64,000 nucleotides of DNA from the NCBI GenBank assembly GCA_019694395.1, contig JAIBCC010000001.1:248001-312000 (forward strand), read 5' to 3'. Positions within the stretch are counted from its first letter, which is position 1; every line of letters starts with the position of its first letter. The position numbers and the translations under genes were made by a program. Of the stretch, positions 7,543-15,913 are shown piece by piece. Source of the stretch: Pyrinomonadaceae bacterium (GTDB lineage: Bacteria > Acidobacteriota > Blastocatellia > Pyrinomonadales > Pyrinomonadaceae). The notes under the pieces are model-generated. The model did no database searches, was not told where the DNA came from, and worked only from the letters and a program-made list of their open reading frames with translations.

Positions 7543-8751
7543 ATGAACATCAACCGCAATATGTCTTTAAAAATGGGTTTTCTTATTTGTTTAGTTATAA
7601 ATTTTCCGATTATTGCCCAAAACATTGATACTAAAAGGTCAACAGAACGCCTTAACTCTCAAATTCAAACCATTGAAAAACAAAGGAAATTAATGACCGA
7701 TAATTTTTATTATTCAGCTGCGGTTGATACTCTCAAAAAAGCCTTTCAAGAAAATGGAATTTCTTATTCAAAGACTTTTGCTGATTCATGGGGGAAAATG
7801 GGAATCGGATTAACCTGGTCAGAGTCAGCTAAACCTTTTTATGACTACCACCTTCAAGCTTTAAACGATTCGCTTTCATTAATTAAAAGTCGCGGATATT
7901 CAACCAAAAAAGAATTGGATTATCTGGACCAGGGAATGCAAATCTGGAAACAATATGACCAAAATCTGAATCAACAATTTATGGATTTAGTTGGTTTATT
8001 TACCGTTTCAGCTAAAATAAATGATGAAAAAGAGGCACAGAACAAACAATTTGATGCCAAATTTAAAGAATTGTCCGAAAGACGACCTTATCCCTCAAAT
8101 GAAATAGACAATGTTAAGCAAATGAGAAATGCCGTTTTCAAAGCTCTGGATGAACGTGAAAAAGAGGTTAACAATAAGATAGAACTTAGAAAACAAAAGA
8201 TCAAAGAAACCTCTCAAAAACATGTATTTAGCGCAATTACAAAAAACTCTCAATCGATTCCTCCCATTGACACTACACCACCGGAAGTCCTTCCAATTAA
8301 TAATACTAACCCCAAACCAACTTCCGAATCTTCTGATGATGAGGGATTAGAGCCGCCTGCCGTTCCCGATGTAATCAGACAAAAATGTAAAGCTAAAAAC
8401 CCAAATGGAGTCAATGAGGCTGAAGCAGAAGAAAAAACGGGCGCGGAAATACAAAATCGGGCAAATCAAACCAGACAACAAGCTGAAAAAACAAAGTCTC
8501 AAGCTGAAGAAAACAGGAAACTAGCGCAAAAATTTGCCGAAGATGCTCAAAAAGCCAAACAAAAAGGTGATTCAGTTCTATTTAATAAAGATAAAAATGA
8601 AGAAGCAAAATATAACGGTTTTGCCATAAATTTGGAAAATGAAAGCAAAAATTCTTTGAAAGCGGTAGATGAATTAGAGAAACAGGCTAAAATGCACAGA
8701 GAAAACGCGCGGAAACTTTGGGTAAAAATTTTGGAAACTTGCGGAAATTAA
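7543..8751 (+). CDS. Secreted coiled-coil protein of unknown function
   Basis: 402 residues with an N-terminal signal peptide (hydrophobic MGFLICLVINFPII, cleavage near AQ|N at about residue 26). The middle (40-230) is charged and helical. A Pro/Thr/Ser linker at about 245-275 is followed by a long Ala/Glu/Lys/Gln heptad-rich coiled coil (285-395) with KSQAEENRKLAQKFAEDAQK-like sequence, ending near a single Cys. No enzymatic motif is seen. GGAGG sits 8 bases upstream of the chosen ATG. Two TTGACA boxes (7462 and 7483) and a TATAAT (7496) lie upstream but with non-standard spacings. Its 3' end overlaps the convergent cutA gene by four bases. Confidence 0.65.
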   Translation: MNINRNMSLKMGFLICLVINFPIIAQNIDTKRSTERLNSQIQTIEKQRKLMTDNFYYSAAVDTLKKAFQENGISYSKTFADSWGKMGIGLTWSESAKPFYDYHLQALNDSLSLIKSRGYSTKKELDYLDQGMQIWKQYDQNLNQQFMDLVGLFTVSAKINDEKEAQNKQFDAKFKELSERRPYPSNEIDNVKQMRNAVFKALDEREKEVNNKIELRKQKIKETSQKHVFSAITKNSQSIPPIDTTPPEVLPINNTNPKPTSESSDDEGLEPPAVPDVIRQKCKAKNPNGVNEAEAEEKTGAEIQNRANQTRQQAEKTKSQAEENRKLAQKFAEDAQKAKQKGDSVLFNKDKNEEAKYNGFAINLENESKNSLKAVDELEKQAKMHRENARKLWVKILETCGN

Positions 8752-9062
8752 GCGGAATGTAAAAATCCGTTCATCCAACTCAAATAATCAGTCGAAATTT
8801 TTTCAGCCGGAACGGCAACAATTTCCGGAACTTCATAGCTGTGATTTCCCTGAATAAAACTTTCTAAGATCGAATATTTTTCCGGCAAAGTTTTGATCAA
8901 AAGCAAATGTTCTGACTCATTTTGCACTTCTCCTTCCCAAAAATAAAATGATTTCATTTGCGGTAAAACCTGCACACAAGCAGCGAGTTTTGCTTCAACA
9001 ATTTTTTTGGCTAAAGCTTCTGCTTCTTCGGGATTTGGAGCTGTAGTAAAAACTATTAACAT
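8748..9062 (-). CDS. cutA: Divalent-cation tolerance protein CutA
   Basis: 104 residues, the usual CutA1 size. It has the family signatures LIVFTTAPN at the start, AACVQVLPQMKSFYFWEGEV (32-51), LLIKTLPEKY and the C-terminal SYEVPEIVAVP. CutA1 forms very stable ferredoxin-like trimers; it is tied to copper tolerance in E. coli, though the role elsewhere is uncertain. It is followed on the same strand by an M48 protease but separated from the latter's coding region by an 87-bp hairpin repeat. Its own end overlaps the convergent secreted coiled-coil gene. Confidence 0.92.
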   Translation of the reverse strand: MLIVFTTAPNPEEAEALAKKIVEAKLAACVQVLPQMKSFYFWEGEVQNESEHLLLIKTLPEKYSILESFIQGNHSYEVPEIVAVPAEKISTDYLSWMNGFLHSA

Positions 9063-9065
9063 TTT

Positions 9066-9147
9066 TAAAGGTTAAAAGTGAAAAGGTGAAAAAGTTCATT
9101 GATTGAATCCAATTCCCTTTTTCACTCTTTTACATTTTCACTTTTGG
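9066..9147. repeat. Hairpin of iterated A-rich heptamers
   Basis: The left arm has AAAAGTG-AAAAGGT-GAAAAAG; the right arm in reverse complement reads AAAAGTG-AAAATGT-AAAAGAG. The arms pair imperfectly over about 25 bp between cutA and the M48 gene. The same design recurs at 12086, 21170 and 48664 with other words. Confidence 0.6.
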
Positions 9148-9149
9148 CT

Positions 9150-10136
9150 TTATTTATTCTTGATAATTTGTCCATATTCGCCGCTTTCATACCAATCAAT
9201 GATTTCGGAAACACGCCAAATCGGGAATGGATGTGTTTGTCCGGCATTGATGATATTTGCCCAGAAATTATCCAATTGATTTTCGTCACACAACTTTTTG
9301 AATTCTCTGCCTTGTTCCAAAAATTGGTCATAGTCTAATTTTGAAGCAAAGCTGCCGCCGGCTAATTTCATCATCACTCTGCCGACAACGTGCGGGTCCT
9401 GAACAACTAACAAAGCGGCACGGTCACAGGAAAGTTCAGCTCTTCGTGCCCAAGCCAATAATGCGCTGCTGACCGTGGTATTCAAAATAAATTTGGCAAT
9501 TTCACCGCCCGGAATCATATTTAAGCCGACCTGCATCAGCAATTCCAAAATTCTGGCAGCGGTCAAATAAAGCACATGCTGGGCGTGAATATGTCCGACC
9601 TCGTGGGCAATTACTGCTAAAATTTCTTCATCTGTCAATCGCTCGATCAATGAAGAATGCAGAACGATAACGTGTCTTTCGCTGCCAAAAGTAAAGGCAT
9701 TGACAATCGGATTTTGCTGGAGGAAAAAGTCCGGCATATCAACTCCCAAGGTGGTGCAGGCAATCTGGAGCTTGGCGTGCAAATCAGGATATTGAATCGG
9801 AGTGATTTTGACCGCACTCGCCATAAAATTAACCCGCATTGCAGATTCAAAAGTTACTGCCAAAAACTTTTTGAGGGCGGAATCTACACCGGGAATTGCT
9901 TTCAGCGCGGCAAGTGCTTTACTATCAGCCGGATGAACATAGTCGTGCTTATTCAAATCAGCAAATTTTTTGTGCGGTTCATTTGAAAGCGGTAATTTGC
10001 AGCGTCCGCAAACTGCCTGTCCGTTGACAAAACCATCTTTGACGGCATTTTTTTGCCCACAAAAACGACAACGCACATAATTGCTTTTGGCAATTGCTTC
10101 ACTTGATTCGGGTGTTTCGGATTTTTTCTTAGCCAT
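9150..10136 (-). CDS. M48-family zinc metalloprotease with N-terminal zinc ribbon
   Basis: 328 residues. An N-terminal zinc ribbon uses C23-x2-C26 and C43-x2-C46. The protease domain follows, with the gluzincin motif HEVGH (178-182) and a downstream Glu-rich helix containing the likely third ligand (ARRAELSCDRAALL, where E begins the AELSCD motif typical of M48). Unlike HtpX or Oma1 it lacks an obvious N-terminal membrane helix; a hydrophobic stretch near 195-215 (ILELLMQVGLNMIPG) could touch the membrane. Such proteins are thought to act in envelope or protein quality control; the substrate is unknown. It is transcribed away from cutA's upstream side with its own region of about 80 bp before rlmD. 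Confidence 0.88.
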   Translation of the reverse strand: MAKKKSETPESSEAIAKSNYVRCRFCGQKNAVKDGFVNGQAVCGRCKLPLSNEPHKKFADLNKHDYVHPADSKALAALKAIPGVDSALKKFLAVTFESAMRVNFMASAVKITPIQYPDLHAKLQIACTTLGVDMPDFFLQQNPIVNAFTFGSERHVIVLHSSLIERLTDEEILAVIAHEVGHIHAQHVLYLTAARILELLMQVGLNMIPGGEIAKFILNTTVSSALLAWARRAELSCDRAALLVVQDPHVVGRVMMKLAGGSFASKLDYDQFLEQGREFKKLCDENQLDNFWANIINAGQTHPFPIWRVSEIIDWYESGEYGQIIKNK

Positions 10137-10219
10137 ATTAATTCAAAGTTTAATTTAGTTACCTCAAATAATTCAAATTATTGGTTGATTAAACGTAATT
10201 ATTTGGAGAAAAGTTTTGT

Positions 10220-11389
10220 TTAATTTGATAATTGCAGTTTTACAACCGTTTCAACGTGAGATGTTTGGCAAAATAGATCAAAAGCGGTTATTGATTCGAT
10301 TTGATAAAACTCACATAAAATCCTTAGGTCTCGCGCTAAAGTTGCCGGATCACAGGAAACATACGAAATTTGGGTTGGCTTCAGCTTCAAAATTGCTTCA
10401 ATTGTTTCTTTTTCAGCCCCGCTTCGAGGAGGGTCAAGCAAAACGAAATCAATATTTTGCGGGTTATTTTCGGTTAACCATGCAGTTGTCTCTTCTGCAT
10501 AAAATTCAAGATTATCCAGACGCGCATTTTCAGCATTTTCTTTGGCAAAATCAATCGCTTTTTCATTGGATTCGACTCCGATTACTTTTCCAAATTGCCG
10601 CGCTAAAGGCAGCGAAAACAAACCAACACCGCAAAATAGATCAAGGGCAAAATTTCCTTTCGCACCTTCAATTGCGGTTTTTATTAATGGCTCAATTAAA
10701 CCAAGATTCCCCTGAAAAAAGCTTTCAGCGTTGTAAAAATAACGGTTTCCAAGTGCTTCAAAGCTGATTTTTTCAGTCGGTTCAATGATTTCTGCTGAAT
10801 AAACTGAAACTTTTTCACCATTTGTTGCAGTTTCGATCTCGACCGATTCCGCCCAAAATTCTCCCCAACTCAAATTTTGGCGTAAATCAGTAAGTGTTTC
10901 TTGCAATTTCTCATCCAAAATCGGACATTTTTCGACATCAATAACATTGTGCGAATATCTTTTGAAATATCCCAAATTTTGTTTACGCGTATCAGCGTGC
11001 CATTGTGCGCGTGAACGATAATTGAACTCCTTTGGACTGCCGACGATTGGAATTTCGCCGGGAAAATCAATTTTGCCGATTCTTTTGAGACAATCCCGAA
11101 TGATCTCAACTTTTGACTGAAGCTGCGCCTGATAATTCATTTGCTGAAAATCACAGCCTCCGCAAGTTCCGAAATATTGACAAGGCGGTTCAATCCGATC
11201 CGGGGAAGGTTCAATAATTTCAATAATTTCAGCGAAGGCTACCTTCCCTTTTTTCTCACGGATCCGCACCCGCAAAAGATCGTCTTTGACCGCCAGCGAA
11301 ACAAAGACGGTTAAACCATCCGTAAAAGCCAAACCATATCCGTTTGGCACTATTTTTTCAATTTTTACTACTTTTTCTTCTTGTCTCAA
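10220..11389 (-). CDS. rlmD: 23S rRNA (uracil-C5)-methyltransferase, RlmD/RumA type
   Basis: 389 residues. An N-terminal TRAM domain (1-60) is followed by iron-sulfur cysteines C70, C76, C79 (CQYFGTCGGC) and a fourth in VEKCPI near 155. The SAM-binding motif is ALDLFCGVGLFSLPLA, the catalytic-pocket motif is LLDPPRSGAE, and the nucleophile is the Cys of YVSCDPATLARD. These define the TrmA/RlmD family; the TRAM plus 4Fe-4S arrangement fits RlmD-like enzymes that methylate U1939 of 23S rRNA, although RlmCD-type dual specificity cannot be excluded. The stop of the upstream 228-residue gene is only 7 bp away, so the genes 12083-10220 probably form one unit. Confidence 0.9.
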   Translation of the reverse strand: MRQEEKVVKIEKIVPNGYGLAFTDGLTVFVSLAVKDDLLRVRIREKKGKVAFAEIIEIIEPSPDRIEPPCQYFGTCGGCDFQQMNYQAQLQSKVEIIRDCLKRIGKIDFPGEIPIVGSPKEFNYRSRAQWHADTRKQNLGYFKRYSHNVIDVEKCPILDEKLQETLTDLRQNLSWGEFWAESVEIETATNGEKVSVYSAEIIEPTEKISFEALGNRYFYNAESFFQGNLGLIEPLIKTAIEGAKGNFALDLFCGVGLFSLPLARQFGKVIGVESNEKAIDFAKENAENARLDNLEFYAEETTAWLTENNPQNIDFVLLDPPRSGAEKETIEAILKLKPTQISYVSCDPATLARDLRILCEFYQIESITAFDLFCQTSHVETVVKLQLSN

Positions 11390-11396
11390 TTTTTTT

Positions 11397-12083
11397 TTAC
11401 AAGTAAAACAGACTTAATCTGGGAATTCCCGCGTCTAACCGCAACTTTTTAAGTAAGAGCAAATCAAAAGTTCTTTGATACACCTCGCTTTCCATCGTCT
11501 TTTGATAATTATGAAGCTCTTTTGTTGTTTCGGCTTTAAGTTTTTCCAAGGTTTCTTTTTCTGTTAATTCCAACAAACCGTCATCCAGTATTTTTTCCAG
11601 ATGAGTCAAATCCGTTTCCAGCGTTTCGGCATCAGAAAAGGAATTTTGCAACTCTTTTATTCGCTGCAAAATTCTTTCTAATACTTGCTGCAAACCTTTA
11701 TTAGCCTTTTCTTTTGAGTCTTTTAGCTGATTTGAAATATTCTGCAAATGCTCAATAATTGTTTCATTGGCAAACATTGAATCGGTTTCGGAAGTTTCAG
11801 AATTTTCTTCATTGTTTTTACCGATTTGAGATTCAAGCCATTCTTCGTATTGCGCTTCGATTTCTTCACTGCAAAATGCCAGACTTTTTATGGTGCGTTT
11901 CTTCTTTGATTTTTCGTGATTATCAAAAACTTTTTCGATGCCGCGCAAAATTATGTGCAGCGGGACTTCGCGTTCCTGCCACGATTCGATCAAAGCCCAA
12001 TCCAGCGGACTTAAAAAAAGATTTTTCCCGCGTCGGCGGATAAAAGTTTCTTCGATTTCGGAGAAATAATTGAAATAATTCAA
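11397..12083 (-). CDS. Conserved protein of unknown function, helical
   Basis: 228 residues. The N-terminal 75 residues form a compact domain (FIRRRGKNLFLSPLDWALI, then REVPLHIILRGIEKVFDNH) whose pattern of 'LSPLDW...I..W...PL..IL.GI' recalls DnaD-like helical domains; this is only a resemblance. The rest is strongly helical and charged, with coiled-coil heptads at about 100-215. There is no signal peptide or membrane helix. It lies 7 bp upstream of rlmD and is probably co-transcribed with it. An iterated-heptamer hairpin lies between it and the next small gene. Confidence 0.65.
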   Translation of the reverse strand: MNYFNYFSEIEETFIRRRGKNLFLSPLDWALIESWQEREVPLHIILRGIEKVFDNHEKSKKKRTIKSLAFCSEEIEAQYEEWLESQIGKNNEENSETSETDSMFANETIIEHLQNISNQLKDSKEKANKGLQQVLERILQRIKELQNSFSDAETLETDLTHLEKILDDGLLELTEKETLEKLKAETTKELHNYQKTMESEVYQRTFDLLLLKKLRLDAGIPRLSLFYL

Positions 12084-12085
12084 GG

Positions 12086-12166
12086 GGTTAGTGGTTAGTG
12101 GTCAGTGATTAATGGTCAGTTATCAGTCATTTTTTTATCTGACCACCGACCACCGGCTGCTGTCCG
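12086..12166. repeat. Hairpin of iterated GGTCAGT-type heptamers
   Basis: Six 7-bp units in register (GGTTAGT, GGTTAGT, GGTCAGT, GATTAAT, GGTCAGT, TATCAGT) run from 12086 to 12127. After a T tract the complementary strand words CTGACCA-CCGACCA-CCGG follow. The arms can fold into an imperfect hairpin between two same-strand genes. Confidence 0.7.
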
Positions 12167-12167
12167 C

Positions 12168-12428
12168 TTAGATCTTTATTTTCATTCTATGCAAAGTCTT
12201 TAAATCTTCGTCAGTTAAATCAAGTTCAACGTCCTGCGGTTCTTTTTCTTCCGGTTGCGCCATCATTTCCTGTAAACCGATTTCCAAACGTAAGGAAAGA
12301 TTTGGTTCATAACCAAGTTCACGCAGATTTTCGATAGCCTGCAAAACACGCGGAGACTTCTCAATTGCCGAATTGATAGCTTCGCCAAGTTCATGAACCG
12401 CTTTTTTGGCTTCATCGTCGAGATTCAT
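12168..12428 (-). CDS. Small acidic conserved protein of unknown function
   Basis: 86 residues, acidic and mostly helical (EAINSAIEKSPRVLQAIENL, then a Pro/Glu-rich hinge and a LTDEDLKTLHRMKI end). There is no signal peptide, membrane segment or known motif. It belongs to the same-strand run 12850-10220 of short soluble unknowns ending in the rRNA methyltransferase, which may hint at an RNA- or translation-related role, but that is inference from position only. The ATG start at 12428 gives a compact protein. Confidence 0.55.
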   Translation of the reverse strand: MNLDDEAKKAVHELGEAINSAIEKSPRVLQAIENLRELGYEPNLSLRLEIGLQEMMAQPEEKEPQDVELDLTDEDLKTLHRMKIKI

Positions 12429-12523
12429 TTTGCGTCTGAAATAATGCTACGAAAGAATAGGCTTTTAGTCAAAAATAAGAGTGCCGTCAAAAGTCAAAAA
12501 TCAGAGGTCAAACTTTGATTGAT

Positions 12524-12850
12524 CTAGTTTTTTGTTTTTAACTGCATCATCATTTCATGGCGTTTTTCTTCGCAATCGCTTTCGTCAGTGCTATTTTCAA
12601 AAACTTCGCACAGGGCGTAAGGAGTTTCGCTTAAACGCCGCAATTCCCACGCCGTCCGGTCTTTGCCCGAAGCCCTCGTAAACCAAACTGCATTGATATC
12701 ACTTTCGATAACTTCAATCGAATCAAAAAGTTCCTTGATCGAATCACCTAATTGTTTCCTCAATTTTGAGGTTAATAAAACGCGCTCCAGTTTCCAGCCA
12801 AATTTGGCGTAAAGCGATAAAATATCTTTAATTTTTTCGACAGAAATCAT
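12524..12850 (-). CDS. Small conserved protein of unknown function
   Basis: About 108 residues, soluble, with mixed alpha/beta content. The sequence SIEVIESDINAVWFTRASGK followed by TAWELRRLSETPYALCEVFE suggests a small domain with a conserved W-F-x-R segment. I used the ATG at 12850; a TTG three codons upstream is possible. No domain is recognised. It is first in the same-strand series leading to rlmD and diverges from the M15 lipoprotein gene; the roughly 100 bp between them must contain both promoters. Confidence 0.5.
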   Translation of the reverse strand: MISVEKIKDILSLYAKFGWKLERVLLTSKLRKQLGDSIKELFDSIEVIESDINAVWFTRASGKDRTAWELRRLSETPYALCEVFENSTDESDCEEKRHEMMMQLKTKN

Positions 12851-12955
12851 TTTTTGCAAGTTTAATCGAAAATAATTGTCTTATCTAGTCGGCAAAAGTT
12901 AAAATCTTTGATTAAATGTTTGTCTAATTTGTGTTTTAATATTCAAATCAAATTA

Positions 12956-13954
12956 ATGATACTCCAAAAAAATCTCCAAAATCTTTGTGCAGTCGGTTTT
13001 GTTTTGCTTCTTTTAGGTTTAGGTTGTTCTAAAGAAGAGCCGAAGCCCGAAGTTAATACCCCAAGACGGGATAAATATATAACGGCAGAAGAAACTCGTC
13101 AGCCGGATAACACTGAAACCAATAAAATGACGAATACTTCCGATAAAATGACGAATACTTCCGATAGTAATAAAACTACGGTTGACAGGACTAACTTTCA
13201 TAGCGTTTTAGAAGATTCGTTAAAGAAAAGAAATCTCAAACCTGGTGATATTTGTAACGAAAGTGATCCGGTGGAAAAACGTATTTTGAGCGAATACGGC
13301 GCAGTTTTCCTGACGACTGCTGCGCCTCCGCCCGCGTGTATGTTCAAGAGCGAAAATGATGTCACTAATTTTCAAAAAAGTGTTTCATCATCCGTTGAAA
13401 ATATCGGCGGTGCTAAAGTTGAACTGCAATCGGATGCGATGAAAGCCCTGCTTGCTGCGATTGAAGAGGCTAAAGCGCAGGGATTAAAGATTACTCCCCG
13501 TGATGGTGAGGAAGCATCGAAGCGTGATTTTGAAGGAACTTTAAGACTTTGGAAATCGCGCTTTGATCCCGGCTGCGATCATTGGAAAAAGGCAGGCAAG
13601 CTGACCGACGATCAGATCAATAAACTTAAATCTTTACCGATAAATGAACAGGTTAAAGAGGTTCTGGAGCTGGAGAAAAAAGGTCTTTATTTCAACACCT
13701 TCTTTAACGCGACGATTCTTTCGTCAGTTGCCGCGCCCGGAACTTCGCAGCATTTATCTATGCTGGCTTTTGACGCGGTTGAGTTTCAGGACACCAAAAT
13801 TCGTCAAATAATGGGTAATCACGGATGGTTTCGCACGGTCAAAGGCGATGAACCGCATTTCACTTATCTTGGTGTCAAAGAAAATGATCTTAAAAATATG
13901 GGATTGCAAAAGGCTGATACTCCGAAAGGCGAGTTTTGGGTTCCAAATGTTTAA
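12956..13954 (+). CDS. Lipoprotein with M15 (VanY/D-Ala-D-Ala carboxypeptidase-like) domain
   Basis: From the ATG at 12956 the protein has a lipoprotein signal (LLLLGLGC, lipidated Cys24). It then has a low-complexity Asn/Thr/Lys linker and a C-terminal zinc-peptidase domain. The likely zinc ligands are H266 and D273 in SQHLSMLAFD and H301 in EPHFTYLG, matching the SxHxxxxAxD...H pattern of M15 peptidases that trim peptidoglycan stem peptides. It therefore probably works on the wall from the periplasmic membrane face. An earlier TTG at 12908 would put 16 residues before the signal and is less likely. The linker contains an exact 21-bp tandem duplication. The zinc-ribbon gene follows after 3 bp. 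Confidence 0.78.
   Translation: MILQKNLQNLCAVGFVLLLLGLGCSKEEPKPEVNTPRRDKYITAEETRQPDNTETNKMTNTSDKMTNTSDSNKTTVDRTNFHSVLEDSLKKRNLKPGDICNESDPVEKRILSEYGAVFLTTAAPPPACMFKSENDVTNFQKSVSSSVENIGGAKVELQSDAMKALLAAIEEAKAQGLKITPRDGEEASKRDFEGTLRLWKSRFDPGCDHWKKAGKLTDDQINKLKSLPINEQVKEVLELEKKGLYFNTFFNATILSSVAAPGTSQHLSMLAFDAVEFQDTKIRQIMGNHGWFRTVKGDEPHFTYLGVKENDLKNMGLQKADTPKGEFWVPNV
13122..13163 (+). repeat. Exact 2 x 21-bp tandem duplication inside the M15 gene
   Basis: The 21-bp unit 13122-13142 is repeated at 13143-13163 without change, doubling the heptapeptide KMTNTSD in the linker. Being a multiple of three it keeps the frame. Confidence 0.95.
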
Positions 13955-13957
13955 ACT

Positions 13958-14869
13958 ATGAAAATTTGTCCACAATGTCAGAGCACATATACGAATGATG
14001 ACTTGCAGTTTTGCTTGCAGGACGGCGCACCTTTGAACACGGTCAATACGGGTTCGCAAGATCCGACAGCAGTTTGGAATTCTGAACCGGAAACTGTCAT
14101 CAAAGCCGACCGCAATCAAATGCGTATCAATTTGCAGCAGCCGGAAACTCAGCAAAATCAAGCGATTCCAACCAATCCGCAAACGCAGTTTCACGATAAT
14201 CCGCCGCCTAAAAAATCAAAAGCGTGGATTTTCTTACTGCTTGGACTCATTGTTCTGTTATTTGTTGGTGGTGCCGCCGCAATTGCTGCTTATTTTCTGT
14301 TAAAACCGCAAACAACCGTGGTGCAAGGCAATACAAACAACAGTAATAACGGGACAAATACAAATTCTACCGATAATGCCAATGCTAATGCGAACGCAAA
14401 CGCCAATGTTACCCCGACTCCGAAACCGACTTTGAAACCTGCCGAAATCGATGCGGCGAAAAAAGAAGCGGAAAGCGCACTTTACGGTTGGAAAGCGGCG
14501 GCGGAAAGTCATAATCTCGACACGAACCTGAGCAGTTATGCTGATACGGTTGATTATTACAAAGGTGGAAAGATCAATAAAACCAAGCTCCGCGCCAGTA
14601 AAGAACCTGCGTATAAAAAATACGACCAGATAAAGATAGATATTGACAATATGAAGGTGGTTGTTGATCCGACGGGCGAAAAAGCAACTGTTACCTTTGA
14701 TAAAACGTGGGATTTTGCCGGAGTTGATAAGGATGGAAATGATGTTGTAAATCGTGGTTCGGTGCAGCAGCAGGTTATCTTGACCAAAGTTAATGGTAAA
14801 TGGAAAATTTCGTCTGAAAAAGATATGAAAGTCTATTATGTGGACAAAGGCGAAGACGGTGATTACTAA
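13958..14869 (+). CDS. Zinc-ribbon, single-helix membrane protein with NTF2-like C-terminal domain
   Basis: 303 residues. A cytoplasmic N-terminal zinc ribbon begins MKICPQC with a second half FCLQDGAPL (one Cys in the second knuckle). A Pro-rich spacer leads to a membrane helix (about 88-112, FLLLGLIVLLFVGGAAAIAA), then an Asn/Ala/Thr low-complexity linker, and from about residue 165 a domain with the NTF2/SnoaL-like pattern (AESALYGWKAAAESHNLDT, VTFDKTWDFAG, VNGKWKISSEKDMKVYY). The outer domain probably binds a small ligand or partner. Three bases separate it from the M15 gene and 6 bases from its paralogue downstream, so the three likely form an operon. Confidence 0.7.
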   Translation: MKICPQCQSTYTNDDLQFCLQDGAPLNTVNTGSQDPTAVWNSEPETVIKADRNQMRINLQQPETQQNQAIPTNPQTQFHDNPPPKKSKAWIFLLLGLIVLLFVGGAAAIAAYFLLKPQTTVVQGNTNNSNNGTNTNSTDNANANANANANVTPTPKPTLKPAEIDAAKKEAESALYGWKAAAESHNLDTNLSSYADTVDYYKGGKINKTKLRASKEPAYKKYDQIKIDIDNMKVVVDPTGEKATVTFDKTWDFAGVDKDGNDVVNRGSVQQQVILTKVNGKWKISSEKDMKVYYVDKGEDGDY

Positions 14870-14875
14870 AATCCG

Positions 14876-15751
14876 ATGAAAACTTGTCCCAAATGCAACT
14901 CTACTTTTACTGATGAGACATTAAATTTTTGTCTGACGGATGGTGCTCCTTTGGTTGAAGCAGGTGCTTCGGCAAGTGAATTTAATTTACAAGAGGCTGA
15001 AACTATTTTTGATGCAAATCTGAAGGTTTTTCAGCCGGAATCTTCTCATGTAACTTCGCCTAATACGCCTCCCAACACGGCTGATAAGGTTCGGCTTAAC
15101 ACTAACTCCTTTTCTACCAATAAAAAGAAAAATCCGCTGCCGTATCTGCGTCCTCTGCTTGGTGTTCTGGCAATGGTTGCCGCAATCGGTGCGATTTTCT
15201 GGTGGCTTTACACTAATAATGATACGGCTGCCACGACTCAAAAAAATAATCCTTCATCACAGGAAGCAAATAAACCGAGAGCAACTGTGGCATTGACACC
15301 TGAACAGGAAAATTTAATTAAAAAAGAAGTAGCTGAACTGGTGGAAGATTGGCGAAAATCCATAGAAAAGCGTGATGCGGATGCAAACGTCAAATTTTAC
15401 GCGCAAACTTTGGATACTTATTACCGTGAAAGCGGAATTGACCGCAATCACGTTCGGGCTGACCGTCAACGCGCCATTGACCGCTACGAAACCCTTGCAT
15501 TACAGGTTGATAAACTCCAGATCAAACCCGAAACTCCCGAGACTGCCTCGGCAACTTTTGATAAATCGTGGAATTTCAAAAGTCCTGTCAAGGTTGCCAC
15601 CGGCTCTGTTCAGCAGGAAATGTATTTTATTAAGCAAAAAGGTAAATGGCTCATCAATGGCGAAAAAGATGTCAAAGTTTACTACTTGAATAATCGGGAA
15701 AATACGCCGGACGAAGCTAATACCAATCAAAATTCATCGGAAAACAAATAG
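14876..15751 (+). CDS. Paralogue of the preceding zinc-ribbon/NTF2-like membrane protein
   Basis: 291 residues with the same order as its neighbour: zinc ribbon (MKTCPKC, FCLTDGAPL), acidic spacer, one membrane helix (about 98-118, LLGVLAMVAAIGAIFWWLY), a Thr/Asn linker and an NTF2-like domain from about 140 (VAELVEDWRKSIEKRDADAN, SATFDKSWNFKS, KGKWLINGEKDVKVYYL). The shared FDKxWxF and KDxKVYY ends show a tandem duplication followed by divergence. The two may pair or act on different partners. It ends the operon started by the M15 lipoprotein; a separate promoter serves the next gene. Confidence 0.7.
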   Translation: MKTCPKCNSTFTDETLNFCLTDGAPLVEAGASASEFNLQEAETIFDANLKVFQPESSHVTSPNTPPNTADKVRLNTNSFSTNKKKNPLPYLRPLLGVLAMVAAIGAIFWWLYTNNDTAATTQKNNPSSQEANKPRATVALTPEQENLIKKEVAELVEDWRKSIEKRDADANVKFYAQTLDTYYRESGIDRNHVRADRQRAIDRYETLALQVDKLQIKPETPETASATFDKSWNFKSPVKVATGSVQQEMYFIKQKGKWLINGEKDVKVYYLNNRENTPDEANTNQNSSENK

Positions 15752-15827
15752 TATTATCAGGTGACTTTTCCAAATTAAACTGAAATATTAAACAATAGGA
15801 ACTTTCCGCTTAATTTTCACAAAACTC

Positions 15828-15855
15828 TTGACAAAACTCCTTTAATTCGTATAAC
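15828..15855 (+). promoter_or_regulatory. Sigma-70-type promoter
   Basis: TTGACA (15828-15833), 16-bp spacer, TATAAC (15850-15855). It lies 58 bp upstream of the 241-residue gene, whose ATG is preceded by AAGGAG. Confidence 0.65.
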
Positions 15856-15913
15856 TTATCAGCCAGCCCCCCTAATAAATCAAAAACCTACCCCCCACAA
15901 GGAGACTCAAACT

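Noticed and set aside
10216-10767. 183-codon + strand open frame
   Set aside because: Antisense to the RlmD-type methyltransferase, whose motifs are intact on the minus strand.
13754-14194. 146-codon minus-strand frame
   Set aside because: It spans the junction of two well-supported plus-strand genes in the opposite frame.
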